Positions 29,265 through 46,396 are shown, numbered from the stretch's first letter. The stretch: 64,000 nt of DNA from Pseudomonas sp. Z8(2022) (GCF_025837155.1 NZ_CP107549.1:1426001-1490000); one strand, 5' to 3'. The notes: generated by a model from the sequence alone, not told the origin. Program-made: numbers and translations.

Positions 29265-30617
29265 ATGAGTGGGTTGTATATGCTGGTTGGCACCCTGATT
29301 GCGCTGGGTGTCCTGGTGACTTTTCACGAATACGGACACTTCTGGGTGGCCCGTCGCTGCGGCGTCAAGGTTCTGCGTTTTTCCGTCGGTTTCGGTACGC
29401 CGCTGCTGCGCTGGCATGATCGCCACGGCACGGAATTCGTCGTGGCCGCCATCCCGCTGGGTGGCTACGTCAAGATGCTCGATGAGCGTGAAGGCGATGT
29501 TCCGCCCGAGTTGGTCGAGCAGTCCTTCAATCGCAAGAGCGTGCGCCAGCGCATCGCTATCGTCGCCGCCGGCCCGGCGGCCAATTTTCTGCTGGCGCTG
29601 CTGTTCTTCTGGTTCGTGGCCATGCTCGGTAGCCAGCAGGTGCGTCCGGTCATCGGTGCGGTGCAGCCGGAGAGCCTGGCGGAAGCGGCCGGGTTGCGCG
29701 CGGGGCAGGAAATCGTCGCGGTCAATGGTCAGGCCACCAGCGGTTGGGCAGCGGTCAATCTGCAGCTGGTACGGCGTCTGGGCGAAAGTGGCACGCTGGA
29801 GCTGCGGGTGACCGAGCCGGGTTCCACCGCCGAAACGCCCAGGCAGGTGCAACTGGACAACTGGCTGCGTGGTGTCGATGAGCCCGATCCGATCGGCTCG
29901 CTGGGTATTCGTCCCTGGCGTCCGGTGCTGGAACCGGTGCTGGCTGAAGTCGACCCCAAGGGGCCGGCCCACGCCGCAGGGCTGCGGGCGGGTGATCGTC
30001 TGCTGGCGCTCGACGACCAGCCGCTGGCCGATTGGCAGGACCTGGTCGACCGCGTACGTGCGTTGCCGGGTGAGACGGTCGCGCTGCATTTCGAGCGCGA
30101 CGGGCAGGTTCAGGATGTACGCCTGACCCTGGCGTCGCGAGGGGAGGGTGAGGCCCGCAGTGGCTACCTGGGTGCCGGCGTTCAGGGTGTCGAATGGCCG
30201 CCGGAAATGCTCCGCGAGGTGCGTTACGGCCCGCTCGAAGGTGTCTTCGAAGGTATGCGTCAGACCTGGGCCATGAGCCTGCTGACCCTCGATTCGCTGA
30301 AGAAAATGCTGTTCGGAGAGCTCTCGGTAAAAAACTTGAGTGGGCCGATAACCATTGCTAAAGTGGCGGGCGCTTCAGCTGAGTCAGGGCTGGGGGATTT
30401 CCTGAAATTCCTTGCATATCTGAGTATTAGCCTGGGGGTTCTCAATCTGCTTCCCATTCCCGTACTGGATGGTGGGCATCTGCTGTTTTATCTGGTCGAG
30501 TGGGTGCGTGGTCGCCCCTTGTCTGAGCGGGTTCAGGGTTGGGGGATGCAGATCGGCATCAGTCTGGTCATCGGGGTCATGCTGCTTGCCCTGGTCAACG
30601 ATCTCAGCCGTCTGTAA
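29265..30617 (+). CDS. rseP: Site-2 intramembrane protease RseP
   Basis: RseP (MucP in P. aeruginosa) cleaves the anti-sigma factor RseA/MucA inside the membrane to release the envelope stress sigma factor AlgU. The 450-residue protein has the zinc motif HEYGH at 21-25 in the first helix, two PDZ domains (about 105-300), and the second metal motif NLLPIPVLDGGH near 400. GAGAAAG precedes the ATG. Confidence 0.96.
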   Translation: MSGLYMLVGTLIALGVLVTFHEYGHFWVARRCGVKVLRFSVGFGTPLLRWHDRHGTEFVVAAIPLGGYVKMLDEREGDVPPELVEQSFNRKSVRQRIAIVAAGPAANFLLALLFFWFVAMLGSQQVRPVIGAVQPESLAEAAGLRAGQEIVAVNGQATSGWAAVNLQLVRRLGESGTLELRVTEPGSTAETPRQVQLDNWLRGVDEPDPIGSLGIRPWRPVLEPVLAEVDPKGPAHAAGLRAGDRLLALDDQPLADWQDLVDRVRALPGETVALHFERDGQVQDVRLTLASRGEGEARSGYLGAGVQGVEWPPEMLREVRYGPLEGVFEGMRQTWAMSLLTLDSLKKMLFGELSVKNLSGPITIAKVAGASAESGLGDFLKFLAYLSISLGVLNLLPIPVLDGGHLLFYLVEWVRGRPLSERVQGWGMQIGISLVIGVMLLALVNDLSRL

Positions 30618-30702
30618 GCATTGCTGAATACGTTCTTTGAGATTTAAAGAAGTGTCGCTCAGGCGGCAGTTTTTATCGTCAGTTGGAATAAGAAAGGACT
30701 TC

Positions 30703-33063
30703 ATGAAACGTCTGCTGCTACCTGCGGTACTGTCCGCATTGATGATCGCCGAAGTTCACGCTGAGTCCTTCACCATCTCCGATATACGCGTCAATGGCCT
30801 GCAGCGGGTGTCTGCGGGCAGCGTGTTTGGCGCGCTGCCGCTCAACGTGGGCGAGCAGGTGGATGATCGCCAGCTGGTCGATGCCACCCGCTCCCTGTTC
30901 CGCACCGGCTTCTTCCAGGACATCCAGCTTGGTCGCGATGGCGACGTGCTGGTCGTCACCGTGGTCGAGCGTCCTTCCATCTCCGGTATCGAGATCGAAG
31001 GCAACAAGGCCATCACCACCGAAGATCTGCTCAAGGGCCTGAATCAGTCCGGTCTGGCCGAAGGCGAGATCTTCCAGCGCGCCACCCTCGAAGGTGTGCG
31101 TAACGAGCTGCAACGCCAGTACGTTGCCCAAGGCCGCTATTCGGCCGAGATCGAGGCCGAAGTGATTCCGCAGCCGCGTAACCGCGTGGCGCTGAAGATC
31201 ACCATCAACGAAGGTACCGTGGCAGCCATTTCCCACATCAACGTGGTCGGCAACACCGTATTCTCCGATGAAGACCTGGTGGATCTGTTCGAGCTGAAGA
31301 CCACCAACTGGCTGTCCTTCTTCAAGAACGACGACAAGTACGCCCGCGAGAAGCTGTCCGGTGACCTGGAGCGTCTGCGTTCCTACTACCTGGACCGCGG
31401 CTACATCAACATGGATATCAGCTCTACCCAGGTATCCATCACCCCGGACAAGAAGCACGTCTACATCACCGTCAACGTCGAAGAGGGCGAGAAGTACAGC
31501 GTCCGCGACGTGAAACTGTCCGGTGATCTCAAGGTTCCGGAAGAGGACGTGCGTGCACTGCTGCTGGTCAAGGAAGGGCAGGTCTTCTCGCGCAAGATCA
31601 TGACCACCACCAGCGAACTGATCACCCGTCGCCTGGGTAACGAGGGTTATACCTTCGCCAACGTCAACGGCGTGCCGGAAGCGCACGACGAGGACAACAC
31701 CGTCTCCATCACCTTCTTCGTCGACCCGGGCAAGCGTGCCTACGTCAACCGCATCAACTTCCGCGGCAATACCAAGTCCGAAGACGAGGTGCTGCGCCGT
31801 GAAATGCGTCAGATGGAAGGTGGCTGGGCTTCAACCTACCTGATCGACCAGTCCAAGGTTCGTCTGGAGCGTCTGGGCTTCTTCAAGGAAGTCAACGTCG
31901 AAACCCCGCAGGTACCGGGTACCGACGATCAGATCGACGTCAACTACAGCGTCGAAGAGCAGCCGTCCGGCTCCATCACCGCCAGTGTCGGTTTCGCCCA
32001 GAACGCCGGTCTGATTCTGGGTGGTTCGATCAGTCAGAACAACTTCCTGGGTACCGGTAACAGGGTCAGCATCGGTCTGACCCGCAGTGAATACCAGACC
32101 CGCTACAGCTTCGGCTTCGTTGACCCCTACTGGACCGTCGATGGTGTCAGCCTGGGTTACAACGCTTTCTACCGCACCACCGACTACGACGAGCTCGATG
32201 TCGACGTATCCAGCTACTCGGTGGACAGCCTCGGTGCCGGTATCAACATCGGTTACCCGATCAGTGAGACCTCGCGTCTGAGCTACGGCCTGACCGTGCA
32301 GCAGGACAGTATCGATACCGGTCGTTATACCGTTGACGAAATCTTCGATTTCATCGATGCCGAGGGTGACAACTACCTGAACTTCAAGGGCTCCATCGGT
32401 TGGTCCGAGTCGACCCTGAACCGTGGCGTTCTGGCCAACCGCGGCCATTCGCAGAGCTTGGTATTTGAAACCACCTTGCCAGGTAGCGACCTGTCGTTCT
32501 ACAAGCTCGACTACCGCGGCCAGGTGTTCACCCCGATCAGCGACAACTACACCCTGCGCTTCCACACTCAGCTGGGTTATGGCGAAAGTTACGGTAGCAC
32601 TGCGGAACTGCCGTTCTACGAACATTACTACGCAGGTGGTTTCAATTCGGTGCGTGGCTTTGAGGACAGCAGCCTCGGCCCGCGCAGCACGCCAAGCACC
32701 GGCACCAAGCCAGGCACCCTGCGTGACCCGGATCAAGACCCGCTGCCGTTCGGTGGTAACGTTCTGGTGCAGGGCGGTGTCGAGATGCTCTTCCCGCTGC
32801 CATTCGTCAAGGATCAGCGTTCGCTGCGTACCGCGCTGTTCTGGGACGTGGGTAACGTGTTCGACACCAACTGCTCGTCCAGTCAGAAGAAGCTCAGCGA
32901 CAGCTGCGACATCGATTTCAGCAACCTGGCCAGCTCCGTGGGTGTTGGTCTGACCTGGATCACCGCGCTTGGCCCGCTGAGTTTCAGTCTGGCCATGCCG
33001 ATCAAGAAGCCGGATGATGCCGATACCCAGGTATTCCAGTTCTCCCTGGGCCAGACCTTCTAA
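30703..33063 (+). CDS. bamA: Outer-membrane protein assembly factor BamA
   Basis: BamA is the essential core of the machine that folds beta-barrel proteins into the outer membrane. The 786-residue protein has a signal peptide ending HAESF, five POTRA domains (about 22-420) and a 16-strand barrel with the conserved loop motif SVRGFED and the C-terminal F of the SLGQTF signature. The ATG at 30703 follows AAAGGA; the open frame from 30637 has no signal sequence. skp follows, as usual. Confidence 0.97.
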   Translation: MKRLLLPAVLSALMIAEVHAESFTISDIRVNGLQRVSAGSVFGALPLNVGEQVDDRQLVDATRSLFRTGFFQDIQLGRDGDVLVVTVVERPSISGIEIEGNKAITTEDLLKGLNQSGLAEGEIFQRATLEGVRNELQRQYVAQGRYSAEIEAEVIPQPRNRVALKITINEGTVAAISHINVVGNTVFSDEDLVDLFELKTTNWLSFFKNDDKYAREKLSGDLERLRSYYLDRGYINMDISSTQVSITPDKKHVYITVNVEEGEKYSVRDVKLSGDLKVPEEDVRALLLVKEGQVFSRKIMTTTSELITRRLGNEGYTFANVNGVPEAHDEDNTVSITFFVDPGKRAYVNRINFRGNTKSEDEVLRREMRQMEGGWASTYLIDQSKVRLERLGFFKEVNVETPQVPGTDDQIDVNYSVEEQPSGSITASVGFAQNAGLILGGSISQNNFLGTGNRVSIGLTRSEYQTRYSFGFVDPYWTVDGVSLGYNAFYRTTDYDELDVDVSSYSVDSLGAGINIGYPISETSRLSYGLTVQQDSIDTGRYTVDEIFDFIDAEGDNYLNFKGSIGWSESTLNRGVLANRGHSQSLVFETTLPGSDLSFYKLDYRGQVFTPISDNYTLRFHTQLGYGESYGSTAELPFYEHYYAGGFNSVRGFEDSSLGPRSTPSTGTKPGTLRDPDQDPLPFGGNVLVQGGVEMLFPLPFVKDQRSLRTALFWDVGNVFDTNCSSSQKKLSDSCDIDFSNLASSVGVGLTWITALGPLSFSLAMPIKKPDDADTQVFQFSLGQTF

Positions 33064-33107
33064 AAGTCATTCACCGAAAGCCAACAGTTTTGTTGCAGGA
33101 GTGCATT

Positions 33108-33611
33108 GTGCGTAAGTTGACTCAACTGGTTCTGTTCACCGCCGCTCTGATCGCCACTCCGGCGTTCGCCGAGATGAAGGTGGCCGTGCTGAACTATCAG
33201 ATGGCGCTGCTCGAGTCGGATGCGGCCAAGCGCTATGCGGTGGATGCCGAAAAGAAATTCGGTCCCCAGCTGAACAAGCTCAAGACCCTGGAAAGCGACG
33301 CCAAGCGCATTCAGGATCGCATGGTAAAAGACGGCGAGAAAATGCAGCAGGCCGAGCGCGAGCGCCTCGAGCTCGAATTCAAGCAGAAGGCCCGTGACTT
33401 TCAGTTCCAGTCCAAGGAGCTGAACGAAGCCAAGGCCATCGCTGACCGCGAGATGCTGGCCAAGCTCAAGCCGAACCTGGACAAGGCCGTCGAGGAAGTG
33501 ATCAAGAACGGCAACTTCGACCTGGTGCTCGAGCGCGGTGCGGTGATCGATGTCAAACCTCAGTACGACATCACTCGCCAAGTCATCGAGCGCATGAACC
33601 AGATGCGCTGA
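33108..33611 (+). CDS. skp: Periplasmic chaperone Skp/OmpH
   Basis: Skp holds unfolded outer-membrane proteins in the periplasm for BamA. The 167-residue protein has a signal peptide ending TPAFAEMK and long Lys/Glu-rich helices (about 50-130) that form the tentacles. GTG at 33108 after AGGAG is preferred to the upstream in-frame TTG/ATG region. It lies between bamA and lpxD. Confidence 0.93.
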   Translation: MRKLTQLVLFTAALIATPAFAEMKVAVLNYQMALLESDAAKRYAVDAEKKFGPQLNKLKTLESDAKRIQDRMVKDGEKMQQAERERLELEFKQKARDFQFQSKELNEAKAIADREMLAKLKPNLDKAVEEVIKNGNFDLVLERGAVIDVKPQYDITRQVIERMNQMR

Positions 33612-33613
33612 GT

Positions 33614-34669
33614 ATGAGTGTGACAGTTACTCTCGGCCAGCTGGCCGAGCGCCTTGGCGCCACCTTGCGTGGCGCTGAAGCCAAGGTCATCACGGGCCTG
33701 GCCACCTTGCAGGAGGCCGGGCCCGAGCAATTGAGCTTCCTGGCCAACGCCCAGTACCGCAAGTACCTGGCGCAGACCCAGGCCGGCGCCGTGTTGCTGA
33801 CCGCAGCCGACGCCGAAGGCTACGCTGGTGATGCCCTGATCGTTGCCAATCCCTATCTCGCCTACGCTCAGCTTTCCCACCTGTTCGATCGCAAGCCCAA
33901 GGCTGCCGCCGGCATTCATGCCACTGCTCAGGTGGCTGAGGATGCCGTGGTCGATCCGAGTGCCAGCATCGGCCCCTATGCGGTCATCGAGAGCGGTGCA
34001 CGCATCGGTGCTGAGGTCAGCATCGGTGCCCATTGCGTGATCGGCGCTCGCAGCGTGATCGGCGATGGCGGCTGGCTGGCTCCGCGCGTGACGCTGTACC
34101 ACGACGTACGGATCGGCAAGCGTGTGGTGATCCAGTCCGGTGCGGTGATTGGCGGTGAAGGTTTCGGGTTTGCCAACGAAAAGGGCGTCTGGCAGAAGAT
34201 CGCGCAGATCGGTGGGGTGACCATCGGCGACGACGTCGAGATTGGTGCCAACACCACGGTGGATCGCGGTGCGTTGTCCGACACCCTGATCGGCAATGGC
34301 GTGAAGCTGGACAACCAGATCATGATCGCGCACAACGTGCAGGTCGGTGACAACACCGCCATGGCCGGTTGCTGCGGCATTTCCGGCAGCACCAAGATCG
34401 GCAGGAACTGCATGATCGCCGGCGGTGTGGGCATGGTGGGTCATATCGAGGTGTGCGACAACGTGTTCGTCACCGGAATGACCATGGTGACCCGTTCCAT
34501 CACCGAGCCGGGCGCCTATTCTTCCGGTACCGCCATGCAGCCGGCAGGCGAGTGGAAGAAGAGCGCAGCCCGCATTCGTCAGCTGGACGAGATGGCCAGG
34601 CGTCTGCGTGAGCTGGAAAAACAGCTGGCCGCCGTGACCCAGACGGCAAACGTCTCATCTGATGCCTGA
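33614..34669 (+). CDS. lpxD: UDP-3-O-acylglucosamine N-acyltransferase
   Basis: LpxD adds the second, N-linked hydroxyacyl chain in lipid A synthesis. The 351-residue protein has the N-terminal uridine-binding domain (about 1-100), a left-handed beta-helix of hexapeptide repeats (about 105-310) with the catalytic His in [12 protein letters not shown], and a C-terminal helix. It starts two bases after skp. Confidence 0.97.
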   Translation: MSVTVTLGQLAERLGATLRGAEAKVITGLATLQEAGPEQLSFLANAQYRKYLAQTQAGAVLLTAADAEGYAGDALIVANPYLAYAQLSHLFDRKPKAAAGIHATAQVAEDAVVDPSASIGPYAVIESGARIGAEVSIGAHCVIGARSVIGDGGWLAPRVTLYHDVRIGKRVVIQSGAVIGGEGFGFANEKGVWQKIAQIGGVTIGDDVEIGANTTVDRGALSDTLIGNGVKLDNQIMIAHNVQVGDNTAMAGCCGISGSTKIGRNCMIAGGVGMVGHIEVCDNVFVTGMTMVTRSITEPGAYSSGTAMQPAGEWKKSAARIRQLDEMARRLRELEKQLAAVTQTANVSSDA

Positions 34670-34716
34670 GCACGGCGTGACCGTGCTCTTTTCTTTTCAT
34701 ACAGGCTAAACCGGAC

Positions 34717-35157
34717 ATGATGGACATCAACGAAATTCGTGAATATTTGCCGCACCGCTATCCGTTCCTGCTGGTGGATCGTGTGGTGGACCTGGACGTC
34801 GAAGGCAAGACTGTTCGCGCCTACAAGAATGTCAGCATCAATGAGCCGTTCTTCAACGGACATTTCCCGGAACACCCGATCATGCCGGGTGTGCTGATCA
34901 TCGAAGCCATGGCGCAGGCTGCCGGTATCCTCGGCTTCAAGATGATGGGCGTCAAACCGGCCGATGGCACCCTGTACTACTTCGTCGGTTCCGACAAGCT
35001 GCGCTTCCGTTCACCCGTGACTCCTGGCGATCAGCTTGTACTGGAGGCGAAGTATCTGAGCGACCGTCGCAGCATCTGGAAATTCGAGTGCCGTGCCACC
35101 GTCGATGGCAAGGAAGTCTGCTCTGCTGAAATCATCTGTGCGGAACGCAAGCTATGA
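34717..35157 (+). CDS. fabZ: 3-hydroxyacyl-[acyl-carrier-protein] dehydratase FabZ
   Basis: FabZ dehydrates beta-hydroxyacyl-ACP and competes with LpxA/LpxD for hydroxyacyl-ACP. The 146-residue hot-dog protein has the catalytic His in [14 protein letters not shown] and the Glu in [11 protein letters not shown]. Its stop overlaps the lpxA ATG by four bases. ATG-first [16 protein letters not shown]; either Met could be used. Confidence 0.97.
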   Translation: MMDINEIREYLPHRYPFLLVDRVVDLDVEGKTVRAYKNVSINEPFFNGHFPEHPIMPGVLIIEAMAQAAGILGFKMMGVKPADGTLYYFVGSDKLRFRSPVTPGDQLVLEAKYLSDRRSIWKFECRATVDGKEVCSAEIICAERKL

Positions 35158-35930
35158 GTTCGATTGACCCTCGAGCGATCATCGACCCCAGTGCCAGATT
35201 GGCTGACGACGTCGTCGTCGGCCCCTGGAGCATTGTCGGGCCCGATGTGGAAGTCGGCGAGGGTACAGTCATCGGCCCGCACGTAGTGCTCAAAGGGCCG
35301 ACCGTGATTGGCAAGCACAACCGTATCTACCAGTTTTCCTCGATTGGTGAAGACACCCCGGATCTGAAGTACAAGGGGGAGCCGACGCGACTGGTGATCG
35401 GCGATCACAACACGATCCGCGAAGGCGTCACCATTCACCGTGGCACCGTGCAGGATCGCAGCGAAACCACCGTTGGTGATCACAACCTGATCATGGCCTA
35501 TGCCCATATCGGCCATGACAGCGTGATAGGCAATCACTGCATCCTGGTCAACAACACGGCGCTGGCCGGACATGTCTGGGTAGACGACTGGGCCATCCTG
35601 TCCGGTTATACCCTGGTGCATCAGTTCTGCCGTATCGGCGCGCACAGCTTCTCCGGCATGGGCACCGCCATCGGCAAGGACGTTCCGGCGTTCGTCACGG
35701 TATTCGGCAACCCGGCCGAGGCGCGCAGCATGAACTTCGAAGGCATGCGCCGCCGCGGTTTTTCCGCTGAAGCCATCGCCGCCTTGCGCAAGGCCTACAA
35801 GCTGGTCTATCGCCAGGGATTGACGGTGGAACAGGCGCTGAATGAGTTGGCCGAGTCCGCTGCGCAATTCCCGGAAGTGGCGATCTTCCGTGACTCCGTC
35901 CAGGCTTCCACCCGCGGCATCACCCGCTGA
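35154..35930 (+). CDS. lpxA: UDP-N-acetylglucosamine O-acyltransferase
   Basis: LpxA performs the first step of lipid A synthesis. The 258-residue beta-helix protein shows many hexapeptide repeats and the catalytic His in the [14 protein letters not shown] segment. It starts by overlap with fabZ (ATGA) and is followed after five bases by lpxB. Confidence 0.97.
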   Translation: MSSIDPRAIIDPSARLADDVVVGPWSIVGPDVEVGEGTVIGPHVVLKGPTVIGKHNRIYQFSSIGEDTPDLKYKGEPTRLVIGDHNTIREGVTIHRGTVQDRSETTVGDHNLIMAYAHIGHDSVIGNHCILVNNTALAGHVWVDDWAILSGYTLVHQFCRIGAHSFSGMGTAIGKDVPAFVTVFGNPAEARSMNFEGMRRRGFSAEAIAALRKAYKLVYRQGLTVEQALNELAESAAQFPEVAIFRDSVQASTRGITR

Positions 35931-35935
35931 TTCCT

Positions 35936-37069
35936 ATGGCCAGACCCCTTCGCGTCGCACTGGTCGCCGGTGAGGCGTCCGGTGACATCCTCGGCTCAGG
36001 CCTGATGCAGGCCATCAAGCAACGCTATCCGGATGCCGAGTTCATCGGCGTCGGTGGCGCGCGCATGGAGGCCGAGGGGCTGAAATCCTACTTCCCCATG
36101 GAGCGTCTGGCAGTCATGGGGCTGGTCGAAGTGCTCGGCCGGCTGTTTGAACTGCTCGGTCGCCGCCGTCAGCTCGCTCGTGACCTCATTGCGGCGCAGC
36201 CGGACGTGTTCATCGGCATCGATGCGCCCGACTTCAACCTGGGCCTGGAACTCAAGCTGCGCCGTGCCGGTATCAAGACCGTGCATTACGTCAGCCCTTC
36301 GGTCTGGGCCTGGCGGCAGAAGCGGGTGCTGAAGATTCGTGAAGCCTGCGACCTGATGCTGACCCTGTTTCCCTTCGAGGCGCAGTTCTACGATGCGCAT
36401 CAGGTGCCGGTGCGCTTCGTCGGTCATCCGCTGGCCGACGCGATACCGCAGCAAGCGGACCGTGCCGCTGCGCGCGAAGCGCTGGATCTGCCGCAGGATG
36501 AGCCTGTGATCGCCCTGATGCCGGGGAGTCGCGGCGGTGAGGTTGCGCGCCTCGGCGAGCTGTTTCTAGACGCCGCGATCCGCCTGCGTGCACTGCGCCC
36601 CGGTGTTCGTTTCCTCCTGCCTTGCGCCACGCCCGAACGCCGCGCGCAACTGGAGCAGATGCTCGCCGGGCGTGACCTGCCTTTGACGCTGCTCGACGGT
36701 CGATCCCATGAGGTGCTGGCCGCTTGCGATGCGGTGCTGATCGCCTCCGGTACCGCGACTCTGGAGGCATTGCTGTACAAGCGTCCGATGGTGGTGGCCT
36801 ACCGCGTGGCGCCGCTGACCTATCGGATCCTCAAGCGTCTGGTGAAAAGTCCCTATATCTCGTTGCCCAACCTGCTGGCCGAGCGTTTGCTGGTACCCGA
36901 GCTGATTCAGGACGCGGCCACGCCGGATGCGCTGGCTCAGGCCGTGGCGCCGCTGATCGACGGGGGGCAGGTGCAGACCGAGGGTTTCGATGTGATCCAT
37001 CGTGCATTGCGCTGCGACGCTTCGGTGTCGGCGGCTGACGCTGTGCTCAGACTGGCTGGGCGAGCCTGA
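35936..37069 (+). CDS. lpxB: Lipid A disaccharide synthase
   Basis: LpxB joins UDP-diacylglucosamine and lipid X into the lipid A disaccharide at the inner membrane. The 377-residue GT-B protein has [15 protein letters not shown] (about 11-25), [10 protein letters not shown] and ASGTATLEA. Its last base is the first of rnhB (TGATG). Confidence 0.96.
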   Translation: MARPLRVALVAGEASGDILGSGLMQAIKQRYPDAEFIGVGGARMEAEGLKSYFPMERLAVMGLVEVLGRLFELLGRRRQLARDLIAAQPDVFIGIDAPDFNLGLELKLRRAGIKTVHYVSPSVWAWRQKRVLKIREACDLMLTLFPFEAQFYDAHQVPVRFVGHPLADAIPQQADRAAAREALDLPQDEPVIALMPGSRGGEVARLGELFLDAAIRLRALRPGVRFLLPCATPERRAQLEQMLAGRDLPLTLLDGRSHEVLAACDAVLIASGTATLEALLYKRPMVVAYRVAPLTYRILKRLVKSPYISLPNLLAERLLVPELIQDAATPDALAQAVAPLIDGGQVQTEGFDVIHRALRCDASVSAADAVLRLAGRA

Positions 37070-37695
37070 TGCAGCTGGGACTCGACTTCACGTTGGTGGA
37101 AGAGCTGGTCGCCGGCGTTGACGAAGTCGGCCGTGGCCCGCTTTGTGGCGCCGTGGTGACGGCGGCGGTGATTCTCGATCCGGCGCGGCCGATCATGGGG
37201 CTGAACGACTCGAAGAAGCTCACCGAAGCGCGCCGCGAAGTGCTGTTCGACGAGATCCGCGAGAAGGCCCTGGCCTGGTGCATCGCCCGCGCCGAAGTGG
37301 AGGAAATCGACCGCCTGAACATCCTGCATGCCACCATGCTGGCGATGCAGCGGGCTGTCGAGGGTTTGAATGTGATGCCGAAACTGGCGCTGATCGATGG
37401 CAATCGCTGCCCCAAGCTTGCAGTACCCAGTGCTCCGGTGGTCAAGGGCGACAGTCGGGTGCCGGCCATTGCCGCCGCCTCGATCCTGGCCAAGGTCAGC
37501 CGAGACCGCGAGATGGTCGAGATGGACCGTCTCTACCCCGGCTACGGAATCGCCGGTCACAAGGGCTATCCCACTCCCGTTCATCTCGAAGCGCTGCAGC
37601 GTCTGGGGCCGACGCCCATCCATCGGCGTTCCTTCGCTCCGGTACGCGCGCTGCTCGAGCCTGCGGCCGCAAATTGCATCGTCGCTGCGATCTGA
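37069..37695 (+). CDS. rnhB: Ribonuclease HII
   Basis: RNase HII excises misincorporated ribonucleotides from DNA. The 208-residue protein has the catalytic motif [12 protein letters not shown] (about 17-28), LIDGNRCP and [24 protein letters not shown]. Start coupled to lpxB by TGATG. Confidence 0.96.
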   Translation: MQLGLDFTLVEELVAGVDEVGRGPLCGAVVTAAVILDPARPIMGLNDSKKLTEARREVLFDEIREKALAWCIARAEVEEIDRLNILHATMLAMQRAVEGLNVMPKLALIDGNRCPKLAVPSAPVVKGDSRVPAIAAASILAKVSRDREMVEMDRLYPGYGIAGHKGYPTPVHLEALQRLGPTPIHRRSFAPVRALLEPAAANCIVAAI

Positions 37696-37766
37696 ACCTC
37701 TGGCCCTAAGCCAGACCCTCTTAGGCTACAATCGGCGCTTTGTCGTTTTCACCTGCAAGGCCGCCC

Positions 37767-41297
<3,531 letters not shown>

Positions 41298-41304
41298 TAT
41301 CTGA

Positions 41305-41382
41305 GAGGAAAATTCCTCTTCGTGACAGCAGAGGCACCCGAGGGTGTCGACCCGCTGCGCCCTATCCCTTAAGGTAGGGCGC
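41305..41382 (+). terminator. Two hairpins in the dnaE-accA interval
   Basis: GAGGAA-AA-TTCCTC (41305-41318) lies just after dnaE. A near-perfect 26-base palindrome, GCGCCCTA...TAGGGCGC (41357-41382), follows with CCTTAAGG at its centre. Neither has a long T run, so they may be partial terminators or processing/stability elements in the accA leader. Confidence 0.5.
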
Positions 41383-41434
41383 CCAATGGATACAGCTCCC
41401 CGGCCACTTGGCCGTCGACGCAAGACGGATGACT

Positions 41435-42385
41435 ATGAACCCGAATTTCCTCGATTTCGAACAGCCGATCGCCGACCTGCAAGCCAAGATCGAAGAGCTA
41501 CGTCTGGTTGGTAATGACAACGCGCTGAACATCGGCGACGAGATTGCCCGCCTGCAGGACAAGAGCAGCGCCCTGACCGAAAGCATCTTCGGCAATCTGA
41601 CCAGCTGGCAGATCGCGCAGCTCGCGCGCCATCCGCGCCGCCCCTACACCCTGGACTACATCCAGCACATCTTCACCGAGTTCGATGAACTGCACGGTGA
41701 CCGTCACTTCTCCGATGACGCCGCCATCGTTGGTGGCGTGGCGCGCCTGGGTGATCAGCCGGTGATGATCATCGGTCACCAGAAGGGCCGCGAAGTGCGC
41801 GAGAAGGTGCGCCGCAACTTCGGTATGCCGCGCCCCGAGGGCTATCGCAAGGCCTGCCGTCTGATGGAAATGGCCGAGCGCTTCAAGATGCCGATTCTCA
41901 CCTTCATCGATACTCCCGGCGCCTATCCGGGCATTGATGCCGAAGAGCGCGGCCAGAGCGAGGCCATTGCCTGGAACCTGCGGGTGATGGCGCGTCTGAA
42001 AACCCCGATCATCGCAACCGTGATCGGCGAGGGTGGTTCCGGCGGTGCGCTGGCCATCGGCGTCTGCGATCAGCTGAACATGCTGCAGTACTCCACCTAT
42101 TCGGTGATTTCGCCGGAAGGCTGTGCCTCGATCCTGTGGCGTACCGCCGAAAAGGCGCCGGATGCCGCCGAGGCCATGGGCATCACTGCCGAGCGTTTGA
42201 AGGACCTGGGCATTGTCGATCAGGTTATCGCCGAACCACTGGGCGGCGCGCACCGTGATCCGGCCGCAGCCTCGGAGTCGATCCGTCAGGAGCTGATCAA
42301 GCAGCTGGCCAGTCTGCAGGAGCATGATACCGATGCACTGCTCAAGCGCCGTTATGATCGCCTGATGAGCTACGGCATCGCCTGA
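41435..42385 (+). CDS. accA: Acetyl-CoA carboxylase carboxyltransferase subunit alpha
   Basis: AccA with AccD transfers CO2 from biotin to acetyl-CoA, starting fatty acid synthesis. The 316-residue protein begins [22 protein letters not shown] and has the crotonase-like [16 protein letters not shown] motif. In-frame Met codons at 41408 and 41429 are upstream, but MNPNFLDFE matches the family start. Confidence 0.97.
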   Translation: MNPNFLDFEQPIADLQAKIEELRLVGNDNALNIGDEIARLQDKSSALTESIFGNLTSWQIAQLARHPRRPYTLDYIQHIFTEFDELHGDRHFSDDAAIVGGVARLGDQPVMIIGHQKGREVREKVRRNFGMPRPEGYRKACRLMEMAERFKMPILTFIDTPGAYPGIDAEERGQSEAIAWNLRVMARLKTPIIATVIGEGGSGGALAIGVCDQLNMLQYSTYSVISPEGCASILWRTAEKAPDAAEAMGITAERLKDLGIVDQVIAEPLGGAHRDPAAASESIRQELIKQLASLQEHDTDALLKRRYDRLMSYGIA

Positions 42386-42404
42386 GTCGTTCTGTGCACA
42401 TCTC

Positions 42405-42430
42405 AACGGGCCTTCGGGCCCGTTGTTGTT
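42405..42430 (+). terminator. Terminator after accA
   Basis: AACGGGCC-TTCG-GGCCCGTT is followed by GTTGTTT. It leaves tilS, 13 bases further on, to be read through or started from an internal signal. Confidence 0.75.
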
Positions 42431-42442
42431 TAAGCTTGAACA

Positions 42443-43765
42443 ATGACTGCTCTCGAACTACGCCTGCGCCAGGCTTTGCAGCCATGGCGTACGGTTCCTG
42501 CCTGGCGTATCGCATTCTCCGGTGGCCTGGATTCCAGCGTGCTGCTGCATTTGCTCGCCGACTGGGCGCGACAGGAACAATTGCCGCCGCTCAGTGCCGT
42601 GCATGTTCACCACGGCCTGCAAGCGGCGGCCGATGCCTGGCCAGGGCATTGCGAGCGCGTCTGCGAGCAGTTGGACATTCCTCTGGAAATCGTCAGGGTC
42701 CAAGTGGTGCCAGGCGCGAGTATGGAGCAGGCCGCGCGGCGTTCGCGTTACGCGGCATTCAGTGATCGGCTGGGGCAGGGCGAAGTGTTGCTTGGCGCCC
42801 AGCATCGTGACGATCAGGCCGAAACCCTGCTGTTTCGTTTGCTGCGGGGTGCGGGTGTGCGCGGGCTGGCTGCCATGCCGGCCAGTCGGTCACTGGGACA
42901 AGGCGTGCTGGTGCGGCCGCTGCTCGACTGCTCGCGCGCCGAGTTGCAGGCTTATGCGCAAAGTCATGGTCTGGTTTGGGTCGAGGACCCGAGCAATGCC
43001 GACCAGCGTTTCAGCCGCAATTTTCTGCGCAGGCAGGTAATGCCGCTGCTGGCTGAGCGCTGGCCTCAGGTCACTGCAAACTTTGCGCGCAGCGCCGGTC
43101 ACCTGAGCGAAGCTGGGCAACTGCTGGATGAGCTGGCGCTGCTGGATATGGCGACAGCGCGTGGCGAGTCGGCCTTTCCCTGGTTGCCGCTGCCCTCTCT
43201 GGATCTTGCGGCTGTCGCCGCGCTGAGTGATGCGCGGCAACGCAATCTATTGAGGCACTGGTTGGCACCGTTGAGCCGAATGCCTGATAGCGATCACTGG
43301 GCTGGTTGGTATGACCTGCGTGATGCGGCCACGGATGCGACACCGATCTGGAAGCTGGCCGAGGGTGAGTTGCACCGCGCCGATGGTCGCTTGTGGTGGC
43401 TCAGTGGTGACTGGCTGATACCGCCGCAGCCGCTGGATCTACCCGTCGGTCCGCTTGCCGGACCGGTCGAGCTGCCTGGCAACGGTCGCGTGCATCTGTC
43501 TGGTGAGCTGCCGCCTGGTCGCTGGCATCTGCGTTACCGTCGGGGTGGCGAGTCGCTGCAGTTGGCGGAGCGTGGCAGGCGGGACCTCAAGCGTCTGCTC
43601 AATGAAATGCGCGTGCCGGCATTCGTCCGTCCGCGTCTGCCGCTGCTGTTCGATGGCGATGAACTGATGGCGATAGCGAATCTGACGCAAGCGCCGGGAA
43701 TAGAGACCTGCGGGGTGCATCTGCACTGGTCGCCGCCTATCGGCGCGCAAGGTTTGAGCTGGTAA
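42443..43765 (+). CDS. tilS: tRNA(Ile)-lysidine synthase
   Basis: TilS converts C34 of the CAU-anticodon tRNA-Ile to lysidine so that it reads AUA. The 440-residue protein has the PP-loop SGGLDSSVLLHLL (about 26-38), HHRD-type AQHRDDQAETLLFRLLRG and the C-terminal TilS domains ending in the FDGDELMAIANL region. No Shine-Dalgarno is obvious; the accA terminator is immediately upstream. Confidence 0.95.
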   Translation: MTALELRLRQALQPWRTVPAWRIAFSGGLDSSVLLHLLADWARQEQLPPLSAVHVHHGLQAAADAWPGHCERVCEQLDIPLEIVRVQVVPGASMEQAARRSRYAAFSDRLGQGEVLLGAQHRDDQAETLLFRLLRGAGVRGLAAMPASRSLGQGVLVRPLLDCSRAELQAYAQSHGLVWVEDPSNADQRFSRNFLRRQVMPLLAERWPQVTANFARSAGHLSEAGQLLDELALLDMATARGESAFPWLPLPSLDLAAVAALSDARQRNLLRHWLAPLSRMPDSDHWAGWYDLRDAATDATPIWKLAEGELHRADGRLWWLSGDWLIPPQPLDLPVGPLAGPVELPGNGRVHLSGELPPGRWHLRYRRGGESLQLAERGRRDLKRLLNEMRVPAFVRPRLPLLFDGDELMAIANLTQAPGIETCGVHLHWSPPIGAQGLSW

Positions 43766-43782
43766 GGCCTTTCGGGTAGACT
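43754..43782 (+). promoter_or_regulatory. Sigma-70 promoter of pyrG
   Basis: TTGAGC (43754-43759), a 17-base spacer and TAGACT (43777-43782) straddle the tilS stop and predict a leader of about 127 bases. The leader contains the short hairpin CTCCCTCAGGGAG. Confidence 0.75.
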
Positions 43783-43885
43783 ACGCTCCCGTCTTAATAC
43801 AGCTTTTGCCGACTCCCTCAGGGAGCTTGGCGAGCTTGCCATTGTGTTGTCGATGGCGCTCCTTCGCTTTCCCCGGCGGCACTGA

Positions 43886-46396
<2,511 letters not shown>

